Shown here: one piece after another, positions 7,482-16,271 of the stretch | How the letters are laid out: every line of letters begins with the position of its first letter | How positions within the stretch are numbered: position 1 is the first letter of the stretch | Assembly: GCF_009695545.1 (NCBI RefSeq) | Contig: NZ_VUNS01000034.1 | Span: forward strand, 1 to 57,034 | DNA length: 57,034 nt | DNA from: Victivallis lenta | GTDB lineage: Bacteria; Verrucomicrobiota; Lentisphaeria; Victivallales; Victivallaceae | Direction of reading: 5' to 3' | Notes under the pieces: generated by a model | What the model was told of the DNA's origin: nothing | Seen by the model: the letters and a program-made list of their open reading frames with translations, nothing else | Databases searched by the model: none | Translations under genes and position numbers: made by a program

Positions 7482-8791
7482 GACGGATCGATCTCCTTGA
7501 GCGGAAGGTTGCCGGGACTCCGGGACGCATCCCGGTCGATGGTTTTGAGACTGCGAATGACCCTTTCGAGAGCGGGCGTATTGCCGGTGGGAGGATTCAC
7601 GAGGCCGGATTCGCCGAGTCTGCCGAGAGCGTCGCAGATCGTGTAATGTTCGGACGGATGCCCCGGCAGGTAGCGGTTGTCGTCGAGCCCTTCGAGCTTG
7701 TAGATGACGCCGGCTTCGACAAGCTCGTCGAGCATCGAAAGCGTCAGCACCTGCGGCAGCGGCAGCGTTCCGAGCAGCTCCTCTTCTTCAACCGCTCCCC
7801 CGTCCCGGTCGAAGGTCCGGAAGATTTTCCCGAGAATCAGCAGCTGGTATTCGCGGCGCAGTTTCAGGCTCAGCTTTTCCTTGCCGAGCCGGTCGAAGAG
7901 CCCGCTGCCGATGTGCTGGTGGATGAACGACACCTCCGCCCCGAACAGCGCGATCTGCCATGAGAGTTTGAGCCAGACGAGGAACAGCGGCAGAATGGCG
8001 AAACTGCCGTAGATTTTGTTGTAACGGTAGATGCTGGTCTGCAGGATGATGAAACCGTCCTGGAAGAGCTGGAACAGCAGCCCGCCGATGATTCCGCCGA
8101 GAATCGCCGAACGGAACTTGACCTTCGTATTCGGCGCGATGAAGTAGATCAGCGAAAAGGTCACGCAGATCAGCAGCGGCGGGAAGATTTCGGACATCAG
8201 GCTGAAGAGCGCCGTGCCCGCCGTGCCGAGGCGTCCGCCGTCGTCCAGAAGCTTCCGGAGCACCGGCCCGGCGCTGGACAGCACGATGATCAGGAACGGC
8301 GTGATGAGGATCAGCGACAGATAGTCGCTGAACCGGCGGAAGAGATTCCCCCGCGGCGGCAGGTTCCAGATCGCGTTGAACGATTTTTCGACATTGTTGA
8401 CCAGCCACATGACCGTCCACAGGAGGACGATGACGCCGGCGCCGGCGATGATTCCGCCCTGGGTCTGGCGCAGCGTCGTATCGGCGAACTGGTAGATCCA
8501 CTCCAGGATTTCACGCTGGTTCGCGAGCTTGTCCACAAGGATCTCCTGCAGCTTTTTCTGCAGTTCGAACCCCTTGGCGATGCCGAAGGCGAGCGCCAGC
8601 ATCGGCACGACCGCGAAGAGCGTGTAATAGGTGAGGGCAACGGCGCGCAGGCTGTTCCGGTCCACCGTGTAGCGCAGTCCCGAAATCCAGAGCAGCCGCG
8701 TGAGCTTGCCGACCGGACCGAGTTCCCGATACGAACAGTCGGAGCCGGTCACATAATGGACGAACAGTTGTTTCAGCCTGCCGCTCTGCAT
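7478..8791 (-). CDS. YihY/BrkB-family inner-membrane protein
   Basis: A 437-aa protein of the YihY/BrkB family (once misnamed ribonuclease BN). Its function is not settled; transport or export roles have been proposed. The family hallmark ALTYYTLFAVVPMLALAFG is at about residues 50-68, and about six hydrophobic helices follow, including one beginning IIAGAGVIVLLW, with the GSFAILPLFLVWL segment near the end. The C-terminal 130 residues are soluble and resemble a winged-helix-like extension found in long members. AGGGGAAA precedes the ATG, and glnS ends only 1 nt upstream. Its end overlaps the GH gene by 4 nt, an unusual coupling of a tRNA synthetase, a membrane protein and exported enzymes. 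Confidence 0.88.
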   Translation of the reverse strand: MQSGRLKQLFVHYVTGSDCSYRELGPVGKLTRLLWISGLRYTVDRNSLRAVALTYYTLFAVVPMLALAFGIAKGFELQKKLQEILVDKLANQREILEWIYQFADTTLRQTQGGIIAGAGVIVLLWTVMWLVNNVEKSFNAIWNLPPRGNLFRRFSDYLSLILITPFLIIVLSSAGPVLRKLLDDGGRLGTAGTALFSLMSEIFPPLLICVTFSLIYFIAPNTKVKFRSAILGGIIGGLLFQLFQDGFIILQTSIYRYNKIYGSFAILPLFLVWLKLSWQIALFGAEVSFIHQHIGSGLFDRLGKEKLSLKLRREYQLLILGKIFRTFDRDGGAVEEEELLGTLPLPQVLTLSMLDELVEAGVIYKLEGLDDNRYLPGHPSEHYTICDALGRLGESGLVNPPTGNTPALERVIRSLKTIDRDASRSPGNLPLKEIDPS

Positions 8792-8792
8792 T

Positions 8793-10472
8793 CTATTTCC
8801 CCTGCTTGTTCCCCCACGAATCCTTCAGCGTGACCGTGCGGTTGAAGACCGAGCGCCCCGGCTTCGAATCCGGGTCGACGCAGTAGTAGCCGCTGCGTTC
8901 GAACTGAACGCTGCTGCCGGCCGGGAGGCCGGCCGGGGCGGGCTCGATCAGCGCTTCGACGATTTTGACCGAGCCGGGATTCAGCTGGGTCAGGAAGTCG
9001 GCGCCGTCGGCGCCGGGCTGCTCGACCGTGAAAAGCCGGTCGTAGAGCCGCACTTCCGCCGGGATCGCGGTTTCGGCGGAAACCCAGTGGATGGTTCCCT
9101 TGACCTTGCGCCCGTCAGGAGCTGAGCCGCCGCGCGTTTCGGGGTCGAAGGTGCATTTGAGCTCGACGACGTTGCCGTCCGCATCGGTGACCGCCTCTTC
9201 GCATTTGATGAAGTAGCCGTAGCGGAGCCGGACCTCGCGGCCCGGCGCAAGCCGGAAGTAACCCTTGACCGGTTCAAGCATGAAGTCGCTTTTTTCGATA
9301 TAGAGCTCGCGGGTGAAGGCGAGCTTGCGGCTGCCGGCGGACGGGTCCTCCGGGTTGTTGACCGCGTCGAGCTCCGGCACTCCTTCGGCCGGATAGTTCG
9401 TGATCGTGACTTTCAGCGGGTCGAGCACGGCGAGATAGCGGGGAGCAGTGGCGTTGAGCTCCTCGCGCACGCAGTGTTCGAGCAGCGCGATATCGGTCAG
9501 CGCTTCGAACTTGGTCACGCCGACGGTCCTGCAGAGTTTCCGGATCGCCGCCGCCGGGATGCCGCGGCGGCGCATCCCGCAGATGGTCGGCATGCGCGGG
9601 TCGTCCCAGCCCGAGACGTGATGTTCCTTCACGAGCTGCAGCAGCTTGCGCTTGCTCATGACCGTGTAGGTCAGATTCAGCCGGGAGAACTCGGTCTGCA
9701 CCGGCGGATTCTTGAAGTCGAGCGCCTGAAGCACCCAGTCGTAGAGCGGGCGGTGAATCTCGAACTCAAGCGTGCAGAACGAATGGGTGACCCCCTCGAA
9801 CGCGTCCTCGAGCGGATGTGCGAAATCGTACATCGGGTAGATGCACCACTTGTCGCCGTGGCGGAAGTGGTGGACGCGGCGGATCCGGTAGATGACCGGG
9901 TCGCGCATGTGGATGTTCGGGGAGGCCATGTCGATGCGGGCGCGCAGGACCATCGCTCCGTCTTCGAATTCACCGGCTTTCATGCGTTCGAAAAGCGCGA
10001 GGTTCTCCTCGACGCTGCGGCTGCGGCCCGGGGACTCCCGGCCCGGCGCGCTCAGGTTGCCGCGGTATTCGTCCCATTCGTCGGGGGAGAGGTCGCAGAC
10101 GTAGGCGAGGCCTTTCCGGATCAGCGTCACCGCGCACTCGTACATGCGCTCGAAATAATCGCTCGCATAATAGAGGTGTTCGCCGAAGTCGAAGCCGAGC
10201 CACTTCACGTCGTTGATGATTGACTCGACGTATTCGGTGTCCTCCTTGGTCGGATTCGTGTCGTCGAACCGGAGATGGCAGCGGCCGTTGTTTTCGGCGG
10301 CGACGCCGAAGTCGAGGCAGATCGCCTTGGCATGGCCGATATGCAGATAGCCGTTCGGCTCGGGAGGAAAGCGGGTGATGACTTTCCCGCCGTTCTTATT
10401 GCTGCGCAGATCCTCCGCCACGATTTCGCGGATGAAATCCAGCGGGGCGTTGTTTTCGGAATTTTCCGCCAT
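8793..10472 (-). CDS. glnS: Glutaminyl-tRNA synthetase
   Basis: A 559-aa class I aminoacyl-tRNA synthetase that charges tRNA-Gln with glutamine in the cytoplasm. The HIGH motif lies at residues 44-47 in [15 protein letters not shown], and the KMSKS-equivalent VMSKRKL has its MSK at 272-274. The C-terminal beta-barrel anticodon-binding region ([19 protein letters not shown], then GTIHWVS) is characteristic of GlnRS rather than GluRS. The length is normal for bacterial GlnRS (about 550). I chose the ATG at 10472 (MAENSENN) because the longer frame to 10532 adds an unrelated leader. It is the first gene of a four-gene minus-strand operon. Direct glutaminylation implies the organism need not depend only on GatCAB for Gln-tRNA. 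Confidence 0.96.
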   Translation of the reverse strand: MAENSENNAPLDFIREIVAEDLRSNKNGGKVITRFPPEPNGYLHIGHAKAICLDFGVAAENNGRCHLRFDDTNPTKEDTEYVESIINDVKWLGFDFGEHLYYASDYFERMYECAVTLIRKGLAYVCDLSPDEWDEYRGNLSAPGRESPGRSRSVEENLALFERMKAGEFEDGAMVLRARIDMASPNIHMRDPVIYRIRRVHHFRHGDKWCIYPMYDFAHPLEDAFEGVTHSFCTLEFEIHRPLYDWVLQALDFKNPPVQTEFSRLNLTYTVMSKRKLLQLVKEHHVSGWDDPRMPTICGMRRRGIPAAAIRKLCRTVGVTKFEALTDIALLEHCVREELNATAPRYLAVLDPLKVTITNYPAEGVPELDAVNNPEDPSAGSRKLAFTRELYIEKSDFMLEPVKGYFRLAPGREVRLRYGYFIKCEEAVTDADGNVVELKCTFDPETRGGSAPDGRKVKGTIHWVSAETAIPAEVRLYDRLFTVEQPGADGADFLTQLNPGSVKIVEALIEPAPAGLPAGSSVQFERSGYYCVDPDSKPGRSVFNRTVTLKDSWGNKQGK

Positions 10473-10689
10473 TTTTACTTGTCTACTCCAGAAAAATATT
10501 GTTGAATGCAAATCATATAACCATATCGACATGAAAACGTTCCGTCGAACTTCATTGTCGGGGCGCCGTGTAAAATCCGGGATTCATCCGTTCTGCTCCG
10601 TCTTAGCCAAAAGAGATAACTTCGAAATTAACATACCACGTCCGTGGTTTTTTGCCAGTCTCCGGCTGTGATTTTTTGGCGGATTTATC
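10473..10689. other. Divergent intergenic region with a short palindrome
   Basis: This spacer lies between the divergent glnS and GH78 genes. It contains ACCACG-TC-CGTGGT at 10635-10648 followed by a run of six Ts, which could be an operator or a weak terminator. With a 2-base centre an operator seems likelier. I could not define a convincing glnS promoter here. Confidence 0.35.
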
Positions 10690-10718
10690 TTGAATATCGC
10701 CGGGGAAAGATGTATTTT
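10690..10718 (+). promoter_or_regulatory. Candidate promoter of the GH78 gene
   Basis: TTGAAT (10690-10695) and TATTTT (10713-10718) are 17 bp apart, about 65 bp before the start codon of the GH78-type gene. Confidence 0.55.
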
Positions 10719-10740
10719 ACCGGAATGCAGGAAAATAATG

Positions 10741-10766
10741 CGGTTCCGGCAGGTTGGCCGGAACCG
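10741..10766 (+). promoter_or_regulatory. 5'-UTR stem-loop just before the GH78 ribosome-binding site
   Basis: CGGTTCCGGC (10741-10750) and GCCGGAACCG (10757-10766) form a perfect 10-bp stem with a 6-nt loop. It would lie in the leader RNA, immediately before the AGGAGG ribosome-binding site (10769-10774). It could be an mRNA stabiliser or a target for translation control. Confidence 0.5.
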
Positions 10767-10783
10767 ACAGGAGGATTTTCGAT

Positions 10784-13150
10784 ATGGCGAATTTCAGGCG
10801 CGTGACGGTCGGCCGTCTTCCGTTCTGGCGGCGGCAGGCGATCGGCAGCTGGGTCGATGCCGGCGTCTGGCCGGCGAAGTGGATCGCGCTGCCCGGGGAG
10901 CCGGAAGCGGCGCGGACGGTCGCCTACCGGAACTGTTTCACTCTCGCCGCCCCGGAAAAATTCATGCTCGGCGTCTGCGCCGATGCCGTCTACCGGCTCT
11001 GGCTCGACGGCGAAGAGCTCGCGACCGGTCCCGAACTCGGCGATGTCGAACACACCTATGTCGATACGTATGAACTGGCACTCGAAGCCGGCCCTCATGC
11101 GCTGGTCGCCGCCGTTTCGAGCTTCGGCGGCCGCGGGCCCTATGCGAAAATCGAATTCCGCCACGGCTTTCTGGCCGCCGTCGACGGCGCCTGCGCCGCG
11201 CAGCTCGAGACGAATGCGCGGAACTGGCAGGCCCGCCCGGTCCCCGGGCACCGTTTCGCGCAGATTCCGGGCTGGCCCGGCAGCGTCGGGCAGGAGCTCA
11301 TATTCGATGCCGCCGGTTACCCGGACGGGGTCGAGCGGGGGGAGGGGGACGGCTGGCTTCCGGTCACCGAACTCTGGCCCGGCGGCGATGCGGAGCTGCG
11401 CAACGAATTTGCGCCGCAGCCGCTGCTTTATCCGGCCGCGCTGCCGGATATGCTGGCGACTCCGGTTCGCGGGTGGACCATCCGTTACGCCGGTCCGGAC
11501 CGCGGCCGTCAGTTCCGCATTGCCGACCATTGCAGTGAGGCGGCCGCCCGTGCCGAAGCGGAGCTGAAGGCGGGAGGACTCCGCGTTCCGCCGCATACGA
11601 AGACGAAATTCCTGATCGAGCTGGACGATTATTACTGCGTACGCCCTGAACTGGTCGTGTCGCGGGGGCGCGGGGCGCGGATTTCACTCGGCTGGGCCGA
11701 AACGCTGATGACCGAGGAGAAGGAAGTCCGCGCGAAAGGCTGGCGCACCGAATGGCGGGACCGTTATTTCTTCGGCATTTACGACCGCTTCCTGCCGGAC
11801 GGCCGCGACGGAATGCGGTTTTACACCGCATGGTACCGGGCCGGACGGTTTGTCTCGCTCGAGATTGAGACGGCGGAGGAGGTGCTTCGCATCGACCGTC
11901 TGGCGCTGAACGAGTTCCGCTACCCGGTGAGCTTTGAGAGTTCGCTCGAATTCGACCGGCCCGAGCTCGGCCGCCTTGCCGCAATGGCGCGCCGGACGCT
12001 TGAGATGTGTTCGCACGACACTTTCATGGACTGTCCGTATTACGAACAGTTGATGTATCTCGGGGATACGCGGATTCAGGCGCTGCTGACGCTGGTTGTC
12101 TCGCGCGACGCCCGGCTGGTCGAAAAGGCGCTGCGGATGTTTGCGGCGAGCCAGCTCGAATCCGGGCTCATGCAGTCGCGCTATCCGTCGCGCATCCGGC
12201 AGATCATTCCGACTTTTTCGCCGTTTTTCATTGCGATGCTCGGGGATTACGCCCGCTGGCACGGCGGCCCGCTGGTCGCGGAGCTGCTTCCGGCCGCGCG
12301 GCGGGTGACCGATGCGTACGAGCGCTGGATCGGCGTCGACGGGCTGGTGCGGATTCCGCGCAGCTGGAACTTCGTCGACTGGACCGGCTGGCCGATGGGC
12401 GTGCCGCCCGAAGCCGACGGCGGCGCGTCCGGAATCGTCAATGCGATCCATCTGTACGGCGTGTCGTCGCTGGCGGAACTCTATGAACTGACCGGAGATG
12501 CAGTGATGGCGGACTATTTCCGGACCCGCGCCCGCCGGCTTTCTGATGCGGTCGTGAAGGCGTTCTGGCGCCCGGAACGGGGGCTCTTCGCCGATACGGC
12601 GGAGGGGAATGAATATTCGGAGCACATGCAGGCGATGATGCTGCTCGCCGGAACGCTGCCGCCGGAGATCGAAGAGGCGTGCGGCCGCGCGCTCTGCGAA
12701 GCGGAAGATCTGGTGCGGGCCACGGTCTATTTTACCTTTTATCTGTTCGAGGCGTACCGGAAGCTGAACCGGCCGGATCTGTTCGACCGCCGCCTCGATG
12801 TGTTCCGGGAGATGGAGCGTCTCGGGCTGGCGACGCTGCTTGAGGAACCGGAACCGAGCCGTTCCGACTGCCATGCCTGGAGCGCGCATATTCTCTATCA
12901 CTTTTACGCTTCGATGCTCGGTGTCCGGCCGGTCGGATTCGGATTCCGCGCGGTCGAAGTCCGGCCGCAGCTTCCGCCGGGACGGACGCTGAAGGGCCGG
13001 GTCGTTCACCCCGCCGGCGGAACCGTCGAAGTCGAAGCGGGACCGGGCGGCGCGACTGTCGTGCTGCCGCAGCATCTGTCGGGAACTTATTATGCGCCGG
13101 ACGGGCGGGCGGTCGCCCTGAACCCGGGGCGCAATGAAATCAAAGGATGA
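10784..13150 (+). CDS. GH78-type alpha-L-rhamnosidase-like glycosidase
   Basis: A 788-aa protein. The N-terminal two-fifths are beta-sandwich-like domains (WPAKWIALPGE, then FTLAAPEKFMLGVCADAVYR with LWLDGEEL), typical of GH78 rhamnosidases. A catalytic (alpha/alpha)6 barrel follows from about residue 400, with TFMDCPYYEQLMYLGDTR in place of the usual DCPxRxE-GD motif of the family, and WNFVDWTGW further on. The C-terminal beta-sandwich is short. There is no signal peptide, so it acts in the cytoplasm, presumably on imported oligosaccharides or glycosides. I chose the ATG at 10784 because AGGAGG sits 9 nt before it; an in-frame start at 10754 has no such site. Its stop overlaps the esterase start by 4 nt, so they likely work together on acetylated rhamnosides. 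Confidence 0.82.
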   Translation: MANFRRVTVGRLPFWRRQAIGSWVDAGVWPAKWIALPGEPEAARTVAYRNCFTLAAPEKFMLGVCADAVYRLWLDGEELATGPELGDVEHTYVDTYELALEAGPHALVAAVSSFGGRGPYAKIEFRHGFLAAVDGACAAQLETNARNWQARPVPGHRFAQIPGWPGSVGQELIFDAAGYPDGVERGEGDGWLPVTELWPGGDAELRNEFAPQPLLYPAALPDMLATPVRGWTIRYAGPDRGRQFRIADHCSEAAARAEAELKAGGLRVPPHTKTKFLIELDDYYCVRPELVVSRGRGARISLGWAETLMTEEKEVRAKGWRTEWRDRYFFGIYDRFLPDGRDGMRFYTAWYRAGRFVSLEIETAEEVLRIDRLALNEFRYPVSFESSLEFDRPELGRLAAMARRTLEMCSHDTFMDCPYYEQLMYLGDTRIQALLTLVVSRDARLVEKALRMFAASQLESGLMQSRYPSRIRQIIPTFSPFFIAMLGDYARWHGGPLVAELLPAARRVTDAYERWIGVDGLVRIPRSWNFVDWTGWPMGVPPEADGGASGIVNAIHLYGVSSLAELYELTGDAVMADYFRTRARRLSDAVVKAFWRPERGLFADTAEGNEYSEHMQAMMLLAGTLPPEIEEACGRALCEAEDLVRATVYFTFYLFEAYRKLNRPDLFDRRLDVFREMERLGLATLLEEPEPSRSDCHAWSAHILYHFYASMLGVRPVGFGFRAVEVRPQLPPGRTLKGRVVHPAGGTVEVEAGPGGATVVLPQHLSGTYYAPDGRAVALNPGRNEIKG

Positions 13151-13962
13151 AGAAAATGGAAACCATCAAACTCTGGAACCATCCGGAAAGCGCGAACACC
13201 GGGAATCCGGCCGACGACTTCGAGCCGTATTTCGAAACCTATCTGCTGGACAAATCGCAGCCGCTGCGCGGGGCGGTCGTCGTCTGTCCCGGCGGCGGCT
13301 ACTCCTGCCGCGCTCCGCACGAAGCTGCGCCGATCGCGCTCAAGTTCAACGAGCTCGGGTTCCACGCTTTCGTCGTGCACTACCGGGTCGCGCCATACCG
13401 CTTTCCGGCGCCGCAGCGCGATATTTTCCGGGCGATCAAGCTGATCCGCAGCCGGGCGGCGGAGTGGGGCGTCGACGCCTCGCAGATTGCCGTGCTCGGC
13501 TTTTCGGCCGGCGGCCACCTGACGGCCTGTGCCGGAACGCTCTTCAACGAGATCGACGCGAATGCCGGCGATGAAGCCGACGCATATCCGCAGCGGCCCG
13601 ATGCGATCATTCCGTGCTACCCTGTGATTTCATTCAGCAAGTGGGGGCATTCCGGCAGCGGCATCAACCTGCTCGGCGAGCGCCTGGGGGATCTCGGGGA
13701 GCGGTATTCGCTGGAAACGCGCGTGACGCCGGAGACGCCGCCGGCGTTCCTCTGGCACACCGCGACGGACGGCTCGGTTCCGATCCGCAACTCCATGGAG
13801 TTCGCCACGGCCTGCTGGAACAACGGCGTGAAGGCGGAGCTGCACGTGTTTCCGGAGGGGCCGCACGGCATCGGGCTCGCGGCGGATTATCCCGATGCGA
13901 AGCGCTGGCCGGAGCTGGCCGCGACGTTCCTGAAGACGACCTGCGGCTTCACGGCCCGGTAA
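13147..13962 (+). CDS. Alpha/beta hydrolase, acetyl-xylan-esterase-like
   Basis: A 271-aa serine hydrolase of the BD-FAE / acetyl esterase type. CPGGGYSCRAPHE near residue 45 is the oxyanion-hole region, and GFSAGGH carries the nucleophile Ser120. HTATDGSVP gives Asp208 and GPHGIG gives His240, completing the catalytic triad. It has no signal peptide, so it is cytoplasmic and probably removes acetyl or similar groups from sugars taken up by the cell. It overlaps the GH78-type gene by 4 nt (ATGA) and is therefore coupled to it. The in-frame ATG at 13156 is an alternative start. Confidence 0.85.
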   Translation: MKKMETIKLWNHPESANTGNPADDFEPYFETYLLDKSQPLRGAVVVCPGGGYSCRAPHEAAPIALKFNELGFHAFVVHYRVAPYRFPAPQRDIFRAIKLIRSRAAEWGVDASQIAVLGFSAGGHLTACAGTLFNEIDANAGDEADAYPQRPDAIIPCYPVISFSKWGHSGSGINLLGERLGDLGERYSLETRVTPETPPAFLWHTATDGSVPIRNSMEFATACWNNGVKAELHVFPEGPHGIGLAADYPDAKRWPELAATFLKTTCGFTAR

Positions 13963-14001
13963 TTTCCGGCGCGGAACCCGACGGTAGAAGAGGAGGTCTG
14001 T

Positions 14002-14691
14002 ATGTTTTTTGATCCTGTTTACCTGTTGTTCGTCATGCCCGGCATTCTGCTCGGGCTCTGGGCGACCTTCAAGACCCGGACCACGTTCGACCGATATTCG
14101 CATGTCGAGAGTGCGAAACGGATCACCGGAGCGGAGGCCGCGTCCCGGCTGCTGTCCGGCGCCGGAATCCATGATGTGCGCATTGAGGAGACGGACGGCT
14201 TTCTTTCCGATCATTACGATCCGGCCGCGAAGGTTCTGCGGCTGTCGCCGGGCGTCTACCGTTCGGATTCGATCGCCGCGATCGGCGTGGCCTGCCACGA
14301 GGCCGGCCACGCGATCCAGCATGCGACGAGTTACGGGGCGCTGGGATTGCGCAGCGCGCTGGTTCCGGCCGTCAACCTGGCGAGTCCGGGAGCGTATATC
14401 TTTTTCTTTGCGGGGTTCCTGCTGCACATGCAGCCGCTGATCTGGATCGGCATTGTCTGCTTCGGGCTGGCGGTGCTCTTTTCTCTGGTCACGCTGCCGG
14501 TCGAATACGATGCGAGCGAGCGCGCGAAGAAGCTGATGGTTTCGTCCGGCATCGTCTCCGGCGACGAGGCGAAAGGCGCATCCGAAGTGCTTTCGGCCGC
14601 GTTCCTGACCTACGTCGCCGCTGCCGTGACTGCGCTGCTGACGCTGCTTTATTACCTCTACCGCTCGGGGCTTTTGAGCCGGCGGGATTGA
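14002..14691 (+). CDS. Membrane zinc metallopeptidase, YugP family
   Basis: A 229-aa membrane protein of the neutral zinc metallopeptidase type 2 (YugP-like) family. HEAGH at residues 99-103 is the zinc-binding HExxH-type motif, in CHEAGHAIQHA. There is an N-terminal membrane segment (FFDPVYLLFVMPGILLGLW), two central helices around residues 130-170, and a C-terminal helix (AAFLTYVAAAVTALLTLLYY). The conserved LPVEYDASERAK segment after the helices is also a family signature. The substrate of these peptidases is not established. GAGGAGG precedes the ATG. It sits 39 nt after the esterase gene and may share its transcript. Confidence 0.9.
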   Translation: MFFDPVYLLFVMPGILLGLWATFKTRTTFDRYSHVESAKRITGAEAASRLLSGAGIHDVRIEETDGFLSDHYDPAAKVLRLSPGVYRSDSIAAIGVACHEAGHAIQHATSYGALGLRSALVPAVNLASPGAYIFFFAGFLLHMQPLIWIGIVCFGLAVLFSLVTLPVEYDASERAKKLMVSSGIVSGDEAKGASEVLSAAFLTYVAAAVTALLTLLYYLYRSGLLSRRD

Positions 14692-14716
14692 AAAACACGT
14701 TCCGGCGTGGTATATT
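14688..14716 (+). promoter_or_regulatory. Candidate promoter of the Kdo/LPS operon
   Basis: TTGAAA (14688-14693) and TATATT (14711-14716) are 17 bp apart. The -35 box overlaps the stop codon of the metallopeptidase gene. It precedes the GTG at 14759 and probably drives the run of genes to 20890. Confidence 0.65.
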
Positions 14717-14758
14717 GAAACCGTAAATCAACGCAACGAGCAAGAGAAGAGGTTCCGA

Positions 14759-15220
14759 GTGGCTCAGCAAATCACTTATTCGGCAAAGTTCAAGCGCGAT
14801 TATGTCGCGGCGTCGGCGGTTGTGATCTTCATCGCGATCGTTCTAGCTGAAATCGCGCTCGCCATCAGCATACCAGCCTACCTGAAGCGGGAAAACGCCA
14901 TGGCGCTTGAGGTCCGCAGGCTGCAGCTGCTCGATTCGTTCGACGGCGCGCGCGGCATGTCGGAGAAGCTGAAACCCAAAGGCGGCGAGACGGCGGAGCT
15001 GGAAGCCCGGCTGGTCGCCTGGGGACTCAACTCGCTTGCTCCCTATCTGCGGGAACACTCCGGCGCTCTGACTTCCGACGAGATCGCCGGTCTGCAGGCT
15101 TCGGTGACGGAGTTCACCCGGATCATGACCCGCCTGCGCGACCAGGGCGGATTCTGCCGCGAGCAGACGCTCGACACCGCGATCTATCTGGAGCCGCTTC
15201 TGCCGGAGGAGGCCCGATGA
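14759..15220 (+). CDS. Single-pass membrane protein of unknown function in the LPS operon
   Basis: A 153-aa protein with a GTG start preceded by AAGAGG. It has one membrane helix at about residues 19-40 (the segment containing VIFIAIVLAEIALAISI), preceded by a short charged N-terminus (KFKRDY), then a helical domain of about 110 residues rich in Leu, Glu and Arg that should face the periplasm. I do not recognise a family. It has the topology of LptC (N-terminal helix plus periplasmic domain), but it looks helical rather than beta-jellyroll, so I do not call it LptC. Its TGA overlaps the ATG of the heptose-kinase gene (ATGA), so it is translationally coupled to envelope sugar synthesis. Confidence 0.75.
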   Translation: MAQQITYSAKFKRDYVAASAVVIFIAIVLAEIALAISIPAYLKRENAMALEVRRLQLLDSFDGARGMSEKLKPKGGETAELEARLVAWGLNSLAPYLREHSGALTSDEIAGLQASVTEFTRIMTRLRDQGGFCREQTLDTAIYLEPLLPEEAR

Positions 15221-16224
15221 AAACTCCGTCGCTGGCCGAAATCATCCGGTCCTTTCCGGAGCGCCGGATCGCGGTGCTCGGCGACCTCATGCTCGATGTC
15301 TATCTCTGGGGCAGGGTCAGCCGGATTTCGCCGGAGGCGCCGGTGCCGGTGGTGAATGTCGTGAACCGCACCTGCTGTCTCGGCGGGGCGGGCAATGTCA
15401 TGCGCAATGTTTCGACGCTCGGCGCCCGCGCGTTCGCTTTCGGCGTCGTCGGCCGGGATCAGACCGGGGATGAACTCTCCGGCGAACTCGGCAGGCACCG
15501 TATCGGCACGGAGGGCGTCCTGCGCGACGATTCGCGGCGGACGACCGAAAAGCGGCGGGTCATCGCCGGCGCGCAGCAGCTGCTGCGCGAGGATTATGAG
15601 GATGTTCATGCCGCGTCGGACGAAATCCGCCGGGGCATGGTCGACCGGATTGCCGGGCTGATTCGCGGCGGCGGCGTCGATGCGGTCATTTTCGAAGATT
15701 ACAAGAAGGGACTCCTGACCGGCTGGATGCTCGAGGAGCTCGTCGCCGAGGCCCGGAAAGCCGGAGTGGTGACCGCGCTCGATCCGAAGCCCGGCAGCGT
15801 CGCTCCCGTGAAGGGGATTTCGATCATGAAACCGAACCGGTCGGAGGCGTTCGCGCTGGCCGGCATGGCCGATACTTCCGAGGCGGTTCATCCGCTTGAA
15901 GACCGGAATCTGGCCGAGGTCGCACGGCGTCTCCTTGAAACGTGGGAACCGGAACATCTGCTGATTTCGCTCGCTTCGCAGGGGATGGCCCTCTTCGGCC
16001 GCGACGGCGGGGTCGACGTGATTCCGACCCGGGCGCGGGAGGTGTTCGACGTTTCCGGCGCGGGGGACACGGTGACTGCGACCTTCACGCTTTCGCTGGT
16101 TTCCGGCGCGACGCCGGTCGAAGCCGCCGAGCTGGCGAACCGCGCGGCCGGCGTCGTTGTCGGCAAGGTCGGAACGGCCCCCATTCACTATGAGGAACTT
16201 GAAAAGGCTTTGGAAGAGGCCTGA
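15217..16224 (+). CDS. rfaE1: D-glycero-beta-D-manno-heptose-7-phosphate kinase (HldE kinase domain)
   Basis: A 335-aa PfkB/ribokinase-fold sugar kinase matching the N-terminal half of HldE. It would phosphorylate heptose-7-phosphate to the 1,7-bisphosphate for the ADP-heptose of the LPS core. Visible landmarks are GDLMLDVYLWGRVSRISPEAP near the start, LGGAGNVMRNVSTLGA, EDYKKGLLT, DPKP, KPNRSEA and the C-terminal catalytic motif VSGAGDTVTA. The nucleotidyltransferase half of HldE is absent, so the adenylyltransferase must be encoded elsewhere. It overlaps the preceding gene by 4 nt, and kdsB follows, consistent with coordinated LPS inner-core synthesis. Confidence 0.9.
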   Translation: MKTPSLAEIIRSFPERRIAVLGDLMLDVYLWGRVSRISPEAPVPVVNVVNRTCCLGGAGNVMRNVSTLGARAFAFGVVGRDQTGDELSGELGRHRIGTEGVLRDDSRRTTEKRRVIAGAQQLLREDYEDVHAASDEIRRGMVDRIAGLIRGGGVDAVIFEDYKKGLLTGWMLEELVAEARKAGVVTALDPKPGSVAPVKGISIMKPNRSEAFALAGMADTSEAVHPLEDRNLAEVARRLLETWEPEHLLISLASQGMALFGRDGGVDVIPTRAREVFDVSGAGDTVTATFTLSLVSGATPVEAAELANRAAGVVVGKVGTAPIHYEELEKALEEA

Positions 16225-16271
16225 AACCGGGCGGCCGCTTCCCCGCGGCTCCCAAGATAAGGATGGAATTC

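Noticed and set aside
5574-7646. 690-codon plus-strand open frame
   Set aside because: Antisense to the GH5-like gene; no ribosome-binding site and Val/Asp/Arg-biased composition.
11684-13075. 463-codon minus-strand open frame
   Set aside because: Antisense to the GH78-type gene; composition typical of a shadow frame.
14759-15220. Calling the small membrane protein LptC
   Set aside because: Topology fits, but the periplasmic part appears helical and lacks the beta-jellyroll pattern.
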